NCBI GenBank assembly: GCA_030425385.1
Contig: JAUIAH010000014.1
Coordinates: forward strand, 62,001-126,000
Direction: 5' to 3'
DNA from: Verrucomicrobiia bacterium
GTDB taxonomy: Bacteria; Verrucomicrobiota; Verrucomicrobiia; Verrucomicrobiales; DEV007
DNA length: 64,000 bases
Shown: positions 28,801 through 32,160 of the stretch, in pieces
Layout of the letters: the number at the start of each line of letters is the position of its first letter
Numbering within the stretch: the first letter of the stretch is position 1
Made by a program: the position numbers and the translations under genes
The notes under the pieces: generated by a model
Databases searched by the model: none
What the model was told of the DNA's origin: nothing
The model's input: the letters and a program-made list of their open reading frames with translations, nothing else

Positions 28801-30792
28801 AGTGGCAGTGCAAACGACAACACAGCAGACTTTGGATACTACAAGGATCTAGCCGCTCTTGGCAACTATGTGTGGGAAGACACCGATGCCGACGGCCAGC
28901 AAGACGCGGGCGAGCCCGGCATTGAGGGAGCCATCGTGACCTTGGAAATCACGTATCCTGACACCACCGTGGTCACCTTAAACACGACCACTGACGCAAA
29001 CGGCCACTACAGCTTCGGTAATCTGCTAGGAGATGAGGACTACAATGGCGGCGGAGTCGGCGAACCAAGCTATGAAATTAGCGTAGCCTCTCCAAGCCGA
29101 TACACCCCGACGCTGGTAGATCAATCTGCCGGGGGCATCACTGACCTCGACGATAGTGACAATCATGACGGGGTGAGCGCCTCCCCAGAGCAGGGATTGA
29201 CCGATGTGGCTGAGAACGCTGATCCGACTTTGGAAGAGACCATAGCCAGCTACGACTTCGGTTTCATCAAGGGCAAGGCGAACACCTGGGCAGACTTCCT
29301 CGGGGACAATGGTCTCAGTGGAAACGACGCCCTCCCCCAGCCTACCGGCGCGCTTCCCGAGGCGGGCAATCCTGACAAAGACATCTACGACAATTTGTTA
29401 GAATACGCCTTCTGTCTCGACCCCAATGATCCCATCCCGGCGTTCCCGCCGTTCTGTGCGGAAGTGAACACCTCGGGCGATCCCGATACCTTTGAAGCCG
29501 CCTTCTACCGTCCTGCGGGCGGTCTCACTGACGTCACCTACTGTCTGGAAGGACGCACGACCCTTCCCACCACGGGCGACACCACTTGGGTTCAGCTCAC
29601 TGTGGTGCCTGGCTCGGGGGGTCCCGGCGCAGGCGTCACCGTCACCGACCTTGGCAATGGTTTGGAAGAGGTGCGCATCGCCGACATCACCACGGTCGCC
29701 ACCACTGGGGATACCTTGTTAGGATTCGAGGACGCCTTGGCGCGTGGTTTTGTCAGGCTCACCGTCAAGCTCGATACTGATGGGGGTGGCACCGATTTCA
29801 CCTCGCACACCCAGGTGCAGGGATGGCAACAGACGGACTTCGGTCAGAATCAGTGTGCGACCTTCAGTTACCCATGGATGCAGAAAGAAGCATTCTCTGG
29901 TGCCGTGGCGAGTGTGTCAGGACAGGAATTGACGGTGACAGGCACACCCGATCTTTCGACTGCTCTCAACGCGGGCACGAGCTACTTCCTGGAGATCCTC
30001 AGTGGCGACAACGAAGGCCATCGCTTTGACATTGTTAGCGCTGATGCTAGTGGCGTCATCACTCTAGCTCCTGACAATGATCTCTGTGCAGGCCCGCCAT
30101 TTAACACGAGCACCACACTCCCAGCGAATCTGGCTGAGGACCGCTTCGTCGTCCGTGCTCACCAAACGGTGGAAGGGCTTTTCCCGGCAGCAGCACTCAC
30201 CCCAGAAGCCGACCCGAGTCTCGCCGATCGTCTGCTCATCTACGAAGGCGGCGCCATTCCCTGGAAGGTCCTTTACGTCGACGATCCGGCCGAATGGAAG
30301 AATGAAGGCTCGGGAGCCAATGCCGGTGACGATGTCTTGCCGCCATGTCAGGGATACTTCGTCCACCCCAAACTGGGCACGCTCACGGTTCTCGGAATGG
30401 GCGTGGTGCGCGCCAACGACTTCCATTGTCCCTTGGGTGATGGCTATCGCATGGTGGCCAACGGCTATCCCATAGACACGTCCTTCACGGATCGCGGCCT
30501 GGATGACACGGTGAACCAAGTGACGGGGTCACTTGATCCGGCCACAGCGGATCAGGTGCACATCTGGGACGGCGATGGCAGCGTCTACAGTGAGTCCTTC
30601 ACTGGACACTTCCGTTTGGAGGGCAGCATCCCAAGCTTGCCGCCCTTTGCTCAATGGAGCGACGTGGAAGACGTCAATCTCGATGACACCTCAGATGAGA
30701 AGGTCTTCAAGGCGGACCGTTCCGTCTTCTACCACCGGATCGCGACGGGATGCGATGCGGACCATCAGCAGCCTCTCCCTTGGGCGCCCTAA
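10864..30792 (+). CDS. Giant secreted multidomain protein 2 (6642 aa): DUF11, fibrinogen-like, FG-GAP, SdrD-B-like repeats
   Basis: A 6642-aa exported protein. No start codon other than ATG 10864 gives the signal peptide (to about residue 47, ending CSAQAA). Domains in order: a beta domain to about 190; about eight DUF11 repeats (about 193-1800; motif T-D-T-L-P-A-G-x-x-F-V); a fibrinogen-like domain (about 1837-2040, with VDGETEGGGW); about six FG-GAP units (2100-2500; motif GDLDGDGLSE); a second copy of the N-terminal beta domain (about 2500-2650); the second half of a DUF11 domain and two more; about 24 SdrD-B-like units (2963-6136; GSIGDxVWxDxDxDG...PGVxVxLY...YLFDGLPxGDY); and the 503-aa C-terminal module shared with giant 1 (6140-6642). 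No anchor follows. It is likely a calcium-stabilised adhesin or cell-surface fibre. A PEP-CTERM gene starts 33 bases downstream. One uninterrupted frame, no stops. Confidence 0.88.
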   Translation: MAIRLFTHFTNLRLGHASSIRRFPSLNILSFICWALLLVLSCSAQAAPEVDNNLGTWTDSLNDELGTLSLNNVSNDPFAGTASLDSGQASGSQTTVVISPPSFDGWEKVCIDASYGAVADLDVTLLDPNNGDAPIAGFVDMDMSNLDAEGCIDISALDVASFPEIRVRVDHTRGATAPTVRELKVTWNPQTVLLFDKKTLETIPAGVQFPYQVRLSANFVNAQNVIVWDTLPMNGRGITYPTDYGQADEPIIGQISDGGIFTADGLTDAATGDPLPSFPDGMTEFPEDTVVWYFDEIEAGNSLVLQLFVEAPNGTLNGTVYENNANVHVDNGEDKVAPPVETIITSEPKPNLTKAGATLASPGVTRVFGLGGENYVIARNSPAASDTLTFRIRDPFGPVDGNDYDEENRSRMYNTVIYDDLSGLVDPNGDGDTSDSYLLNPTNPAHTISATKFNADGTTTTIPATFTATAITVHTTDVPAQSVYWDFGTLEVGDGYQIEFKVDLASDIPQLTEFTNTAGLDSDQTELLTDSLPMIVDVPIGGCFCKFGYFPHYLPKEQDVPCGLDIDGVVPVVAGDPVQYRLYNTNCGVIELNDIVYFDRIPADVDFVSAALHNRQTKEDITAAEGATVWYYTGAGFADPEVHPPFDWSVLPGGSPADWSTTRPATVTWVAVHHPSMPSFIDFPNDPGSRVFAAFNTTVKTPADPCAEFWIENWGLVDVYRKTDGTLQTLADPFEYKNDDLTRVRPPQGEFFVDSDSASVTPVTVIPGVADYSLTVRNESAESGLVGLESFTDVEVELQLTQVNVNGVPTYPSIQGVSGGIITDFDPVNGTVTLQLGRQLAPGEESTIDMELGFPNGTENLSTYTVSANLTGFDDLCSPFEATIQTSGVVSGTPLLQTNKDDVLNVIGSGDDVTYEVNYRNVGTATSVNTWVADRIPFRTTFSSATAPNGEEVWFTDKLPPSMPANQISVLDPIDFSVISANFSPGIHDDNGTPGNFSDDTWTSPFGDQTTWIAYKVDNPSLSPPQLEVSPNYSTVTFTVTNDDDGTGAGTAGSPEGTVLFNELVIFSDTNLQAVGNEVRTTIEAFPGLQISKTSNKDLVTATESFRWHVDYINNSGFTDDVVTITDTLPKDVTLKRVLHEWNDAAVGNGQPAGEINITSDPNVTITNNADGTTTVEILIAGSPAMKSDLLTGEGGRLVFRVAPLSSTASGTETINEVRGFASNPRSSVVVSDSDPVTIANPDLTVSKIVSNAEPQNGDRLTFTLLVANRGLNSASDVTITDTLPAGMTFVEGSTQMLTPGYSIADDPSGGDSTLVWTSLTQDGGAAGELPGQSVDVYISYQVDVAGTAGDALTNTAEVSTSDPEDPAYPNTDEQEVVLPFPDPKIAKSAASVSQAGETVMWTITYSNAANNSAPDVYIIDTIPAGLTFETVVLPSGVTAYYTDAGAAPTFTPGTSGAGWSSTPPAGVTFIAFEIGTLPANQGDTKILVGTSIPAAAPPGSSYTNSATIATSATENDDPEDPTDGAENNAASATTKIPGVDMAVAKSASVEGSVPGLRPGDPITYTIEVTNTGTETAYGVKVEDTLPANFDPHPTAFNGFATVEVFDDQGAAMNLEDTGGAPITVPISATLDNASPSGGDTVTWHLGTTANDADPDYYRNVGVPVGGIVTFTFQGYVNAAAADGDDVFNSTTLIVDNQEDSDPAEEFLANNTDDVSTKIYRPEVSVGKSVVNDSDGDETWTEAGETLTYTIEYNNTGNADADDVVISEIIPAGTSYVPGSLQLPAGAGVVWSPNAADPESFEVQFENLPAPATFDGNPGYGTGTENDPFTDLLALGGVPTGTYWFRIGGLSFQGYVDGETEGGGWLMILNYVHEGGTNPELDVRTTDLPLLNSDTLGDDESGSESWGHAGNAMAALLDFDTMYFHGRTSGHTRIMNIRTTAFYERGTSYVQTGTGSFNNMHFDGNWIAVPGHTATIPATATGEQSDNGDFALTEFPFYEGNTAYWAIRAGGNRWELDDFPDDESNDTIHRVFVRKEPIGSAGAVLCLEPPRKVEVESFLSEISALDAGYDQHVAFDFDGDNDPATDDPLHTRSQQVTYHAIGDLNGDDIIDYAAGSPYRDLDEANETDLVNVNFGAVLIHLMNADGTIGTIVELAQGSTAANGLLADIEANDLFGYALEPIGDADGDGVPDLAVGAHGNNELGGGAARGAVYLLFLNSDGTLKDSKKIESGVAGLVTANGLTAADDQNSAGIGRGLAYIEDFAGTGNSVLVAGDASLDGNVINGGGYYFLFLERDGSGHLTGNVTSFIKMQSDRDALLTPFLDESDLFGHDLDFIGDIDGNGAEDLVVGAPADDEGDINEGSVYIVLLETTGELKAVNKISPLTSPALPLDPSDDLGYGVAAVGDLDGDGLSEIAASAANDDDSSLSNGNGSNRGATYIIYPNADGTMREYCKLSPIEGNGYLFRQGQNGGQRMNAYDLDGDGIQELFYGSQINIGATYNAPGGGTQTTNPTYAYDGMGGATPTFAASVTSGSDSGWPGVVVAKLNSGSGVYETSVSEDFPVSVDGTLTSWDKLLVNVETDDAVTVTFELRDSGDTTSLFGPVELEDGFADISSIATSNTDMILRVTMTSTDETATACLKSWRATYLVEEVPSFTFQVTVDDPAPAGQSTVDNTVSIATSTPEIDDNTANNIAADSINIRLTDLLVSKSVDKGAVKETDGETISYTVSWEVLGPQGAINAEVTDILPASTSYVTADGAPAVDSDYQGSGLTALVWSLGDQSVGASGSFTVTVTESGAAAGDSLTNVVSISNDRQETDYTNNDDSAITVVTGAAGLANVWIEKDTTTPVVDLYGGGSFTINYGNNGNGDATNVVISDTLPDGLTFVSATPGTAAGNGFTYNAGTLAPGATGSITVAFNVDQTYMTANWGETQVNIASIATDSPETDLSDNSDPAEVDVILEQLASLSGKVYHDDDRTDGDAGADNLGNLDLGEAGIPGVTITLTGTDIFGNPVNLTTVTDENGDYSFAGINPGTYDVTETQPTGWLSTSTDQGDIIDTTVSPSGTTADQGTAGSDTITGITLAGGERGVDFNFGEDLATLGDTVWIDGDGDGVQDSGEAGVPGVTVRVYTAAGELAGTTTTDINGNYLFDDLLAGDYYVEFDLDTLPFGHSATEQDAGGDDTADSDADPVTGRTQTVTLAAGATDLDLDLGIVGPPVGSIGNYVWFDEDSNGYQDDGERGIANVIVQLKDADGNVVATTVTDADGGYLFTGLEAGQYHVDIDETSLPAGMTQSPLTNAGGDFGNQDHSTGFGYPVTLGGTEPLDNTTADFGYNVNPAGDVNNPSGSPVAALGDYVWIDSDGDGVQDPGETPVAGAELTLYSDHDGDGVYDNVVGTATTDATGHYMFDGLTPDAYVVAVTDSSSASHDILGADYSATGDPDHFGTSGASDNISTPIVLAPGDVILNGDFGYQPKGSAPVGSIGDTVWLDLDGDGSEDAGEPGVPGVSVSLIDDLDGNGEWDPGEPVISTTTTASDGSYLFDDLPYGDYIVWVNDSDGALAGTTQTYDSDGTALTPNQSATTIDAGSPDDTDQDFGYTPGAPLGSIGDTVWGDLDSSGGDQSTQSNEPGLAGVTVNLYASDGTTLIATTVTDSNGDYLFDGLAFDDYVVEVDTATLPAGYSATPTFDSDGDGGAGFDNTSAVTLTSAQPDNRTQDFSFPPDGTRGAIGDTIWADDDSDGTQNGGEQGIPGVTVELWTQGGTKPPKLIATTVTDGNGEYLFDGLPFRDYVIKVDTDTLPAGYDPAPSGDPESDGDNDSNVTISAGTPTDLDQDFGYPPSDTPVGSIGDTIYADLDSDGTQGSDEPGIPGVTVTLTDDQGNSWTTVTDENGNYNFPGLDPDPTVTYTVTVDASTLPPEFDTTPTDDPEDDGDVTSTVNLDVTDPSTRNNDAQDFGFAPATEFGSIGDYVWLDSDGAGDQNETGTGIPGVLVELYDENGELIATTTTGTDGGYLFGGLPLDDGTGAPGADYTVKVADSNFDPGGALQDMDNTADSDADNDSEGELVTLTGAAPVDLDQDFGYVSADDGSIGTTVWNDIDNDGILDPGESGIEGVTVALYRDTDGDGIVDPGEPQVGTTTTDGSGEYLFDGLPFDDYIVVVTDEDSVLDGTWHSVGPNPGTDGNSQEDSGYPVTINSGNPDDDTADFGYYVDPAAVGNYVWFDTDADGVQDAGEPGIEGAVVTMTITYPDGTEIELVDVTDATGHYDFGNLLLDEDYNTGGGGAQPTYELTVQTPVDTEPTVINSGDATALTDSNDPAGTLAIPIQGSNNTALASTDSTASYDFGFTSTLVALGSTIWLEDGIPNGTFDAGEGEAGVPVELYFAGQTPGVDTPVAATITAADGAYLFDNLQPGDYFIYIPASAFNGGPLTGTSSIHGGSVDDNIDGDDDGLDTPENGGYRSNVVNLDTGAEVTGEPSQVDYTGILLDDSVNMTVDLGFTPVIGEVAIGSTIWIDGSGSGNADGSFDDPSEGIGGVAVELYETGQTPGVDPPLRVTTTGPNGDYYFDELPEGDYIVHVPADEFANGPLAGTTSIGGAGGDDGTDNDDNGLDTPVNGGISSAPITLSAGDEPTTGDDDSDYSGVLSDDAVDSTVDFGFQAATGEVALGSRIWTDDDQNGVFDVGEGADGVPVQLYSDPNGDGDFGDGVLVATTATSADGRYLFDQLPSGNYVVHIPADAFAYGPLASATSLTGVDGSDLDEEAAGNDNGTDTPVNGGTSSGPISLSVGGEPQAESSQSDYGGTLPDHSVNMTIDFGFDPAEPDPAIGNAVFFDDDGDGVMDPGEGVNGVVVELYTTDQEPGVDSPFRRTTTTADGNYLFDLLPEDDYLVYIPAENFAPGSPLYQTESLPGAGGDDTNDDDVDENGLDQLLNGGVVSAVIIIRDGGEPINESGSSTGPTSVLADDRVNFTVDFGFQQQPPLGAIGNYVWVDENSDGLQDAGEPGIANVLVQLKDQDGNVIATTLTDNQGGYLFNALPGGDYFIDIDESSLPTGMSQTTPGLTPGTDFGNQDHSGDGYAVTVGGEEPWENTTGDFGYNYNPDTDVNDGTNTAALGDRLWIDSDGDGIQDPDEIGVKGAEVTLIAAGPDGLFGTGDDDTSITTTTDANGNYFFDGLAPGAYQVEVTDSNSASHNILSTDDYAQTGDPDHFAETDPAPSANDHLTTTPVVLGPGDVFLQADFGYRPIKAGDLGSIGDTVWMDADGDGVLDVDESGIPGVTVALIQDINENGVFDAGDLIIASDTTDENGNYLFDDLPVDDGDGDADYLVWVNDTDNVLSGTIQTYDSNGALSSPNVSAVALTAASPDNNTQDFGYTPGTPPGSIGDYVWLDADSDGIQDEPAAGLGKVVMELLDATGTVVATATTSSDGYYLFEGLPVDDNTGAAGADYTVRVASENFDPGGTLEGYTNTSDPDSGTTSPDNSGTAITLTAAAPHNRVQDFGYVTTALGSIGDTVWFDADDSGTATQDPSEPGIPCVLVSLYADTDGDGIFEPGTDDMLIGQQYTDSQGNYLFTDLPLDVTYFTEVDTDSLPGFVDPASSYEETGGGETTAGNNVSDATPTAVSPHVTDQDFSYAPFPAATELGFIGDHVWFDADSSGGDQSTASGESGLQGVVVILKDHTGTEIARTTTDSSGYYVFLGLPLDDGTGAPGADYTVEVLTSTLTHNVSRTSTHDGSDGGSDSTSVTTLTAGAPVDLDQDFSYPPATALGSIGDYVWLDSDGAGDQNETGTGIEGVIVELLDTNGNVVVSTETDENGYYLFPGLPLNETYQVQVAPENFAPGAVLEGMTNTFDSDSPGDSVGADVTLTSGSSTDLGQDFGYVGAGSGSIGTTVWNDIDADGMLEAGEPGIPGVTVALYRDLDGNGQLDPGEPLIGTTTTDGNGDYLFEGLPFDDYIVDVTDEDGVLGGFWHSDGPNDGSDGNSQNDAYAVTINSGSANDNTADFGYYKDLAALGNYVWEDTDADGQQDAGEPGIEGAIVTLEITYPDTTVVTLNTTTDANGHYSFGNLLGDEDYNGGGVGEPSYEISVASPSRYTPTLVDQSAGGITDLDDSDNHDGVSASPEQGLTDVAENADPTLEETIASYDFGFIKGKANTWADFLGDNGLSGNDALPQPTGALPEAGNPDKDIYDNLLEYAFCLDPNDPIPAFPPFCAEVNTSGDPDTFEAAFYRPAGGLTDVTYCLEGRTTLPTTGDTTWVQLTVVPGSGGPGAGVTVTDLGNGLEEVRIADITTVATTGDTLLGFEDALARGFVRLTVKLDTDGGGTDFTSHTQVQGWQQTDFGQNQCATFSYPWMQKEAFSGAVASVSGQELTVTGTPDLSTALNAGTSYFLEILSGDNEGHRFDIVSADASGVITLAPDNDLCAGPPFNTSTTLPANLAEDRFVVRAHQTVEGLFPAAALTPEADPSLADRLLIYEGGAIPWKVLYVDDPAEWKNEGSGANAGDDVLPPCQGYFVHPKLGTLTVLGMGVVRANDFHCPLGDGYRMVANGYPIDTSFTDRGLDDTVNQVTGSLDPATADQVHIWDGDGSVYSESFTGHFRLEGSIPSLPPFAQWSDVEDVNLDDTSDEKVFKADRSVFYHRIATGCDADHQQPLPWAP

Positions 30793-31574
30793 CAATCACC
30801 CTCAAACTCCACAGCGTTACCACCCATGAACCTTCAATTCCTGATCTTCGCCATTCTCATGATCCTCATCGGCATGAGCAAGGCCGTCACGATTCACTGG
30901 GGAAGTGCCGTCGGCGATTTCCTCTATGAAAGTGACGGCGTCACTCTCGTTGATCCGTCTGAATACACCTTTGCGCTTGGCACCTTTGCCGATGGGTTCA
31001 CCCCAGACGAGACCAACATGACTGACTGGGAAGCCAACTGGCACACCCTGGACGTGGGCGGCTACAGCTCAACGACCGGACGATATGCTGGCAGTGTGAC
31101 CCTCCTGAACACTCCGGACGCCGATGGCACCATCCTTGATGGCAATGCCAGTGGTGGCGACACGGCTGCCACCTTCTTTGGCAAGGATGCCTTCGTGTGG
31201 ATCTACAATCAGAACACGACGGTCGATAGCTCTATCGAGTGGACACTCCTTTCCAATCCCACCGGCGGTGGAGACCCCAACTCGGCCTGGACCTTCCCCT
31301 CGGCAGCGGCATCCGGTGCCCACACCGAGGTGGTGGAAATGAACCTGTCCGATGATGGCGTCACCGCCAGCTTCGGTGAAGAAACGGGGGGAAGTAGCAC
31401 CACCACCGGAGATGGCCAATTCTCACAAACGCCGACCAATCCGTATGGCATCCAGACCTACACCATCCCAGAGCCATCCAGCACCGCCTTACTCCTAGCA
31501 GGCCTAGGACTTCTGATAGGGCGACGGCAGCGCTCCGCGAGAAAGGGCTAGCTTTCGAAGCTTACGCTGACGAG
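29281..31574 (+). repeat. 3' cassette module, copy 2
   Basis: This is the counterpart of 8381-10667: the last 503 codons of giant gene 2, its PEP-CTERM partner and the short conserved tail past the stop. Amino-acid identity in the giant C-terminus is about 90% by eye, with conserved cysteines and no gaps. The intergenic spacer is longer here (33 against 23 bases) and unrelated in sequence. Confidence 0.85.
30826..31551 (+). CDS. PEP-CTERM exported protein, partner of giant 2
   Basis: A 241-aa paralog of the gene at 9916, about 90% identical along its whole length. It has the same signal segment (NLQFLIFAILMILIGMSKA), the same body motifs (SAVGDFLYESDGVTLVDP, FGKDAFVWIYNQN) and a PEP-CTERM tail made of PEPSS, a hydrophobic run (TALLLAGLGLLI) and GRRQRSARKG. 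An ATG start at 30826 replaces the GTG of copy 1. It follows the second giant by 33 bases, probably in one transcript. Its body matches no domain that I recognise. The constant pairing with a giant that lacks an anchor suggests that the two act together at the cell surface. Confidence 0.88.
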   Translation: MNLQFLIFAILMILIGMSKAVTIHWGSAVGDFLYESDGVTLVDPSEYTFALGTFADGFTPDETNMTDWEANWHTLDVGGYSSTTGRYAGSVTLLNTPDADGTILDGNASGGDTAATFFGKDAFVWIYNQNTTVDSSIEWTLLSNPTGGGDPNSAWTFPSAAASGAHTEVVEMNLSDDGVTASFGEETGGSSTTTGDGQFSQTPTNPYGIQTYTIPEPSSTALLLAGLGLLIGRRQRSARKG

Positions 31575-31591
31575 GGTTGGGCCTTGTCGCT

Positions 31592-32074
31592 ATGAAATCG
31601 TTTGCCCTGTACCTCCTCTTGTCAGGAACCCTCCTCCTGGGGTTCGTCTCTTGTGCCTCCCTCGACACGACTCCGGAGGATCCTCAAGTGGCTCGTCTTC
31701 TTGGCACTCGCCCCCTGGCGTTGCAATGGATCAGCTGGGATGACTTTGGAGAAGCCACGGTGACTCGGAGCGGCTCTGGACCATTACGCATCCGAGGCGA
31801 ACAGCGAGGGGTTGGAAATGAGGATTATCTCACCATTGATGGTACCATTCGAGAGGTCACCGAAACCGGCTTCACGTTCGAGGGAACGATTGTGACCAAG
31901 GTGTCGCATAACAACGGCGGCGAGCCGTTTACCCGAGAGGGTGTCTATCACTTTGGTCGCTACCACGACCGCGGCTTCTGGCGACTCGTCGAGATGGAGA
32001 ATCCTGAAGGACATGTCGATTACGTGGACATCTTCGACAGCTTGGAAACGGCCAAAGCTCCGCCCCTGGATTAG
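31592..32074 (+). CDS. Small lipoprotein, unknown function
   Basis: A 160-aa protein. The ATG at 31592 is preferred over an in-frame TTG at 31577, because it starts directly at a lipoprotein signal: MKSFALYLLLSGTLLLGFVSC with Cys-21 as the lipidated residue and Ala-Ser after it. The mature part is a compact beta-rich domain (DYLTIDGTIREVTETGFTFEGTI, FTREGVYHFGRY, FWRLVEMENPEGHVDYVDI). I have an impression of similar hypothetical proteins with a 'WRLxEMxNPxxxxVDYVDIY' ending in other bacteria, but know of no assigned function. It starts just after the duplicated cassette ends and 86 bases before sucA, so it may share no function with either. Confidence 0.75.
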   Translation: MKSFALYLLLSGTLLLGFVSCASLDTTPEDPQVARLLGTRPLALQWISWDDFGEATVTRSGSGPLRIRGEQRGVGNEDYLTIDGTIREVTETGFTFEGTIVTKVSHNNGGEPFTREGVYHFGRYHDRGFWRLVEMENPEGHVDYVDIFDSLETAKAPPLD

Positions 32075-32160
32075 AGGGAGCGGCTTTCGAGGGGGATGAT
32101 CCCAATTCTTGGACAAATTCCGTTTGTGCCTGAGCGGAACCGTCGAATCGTGTCTTCGTC

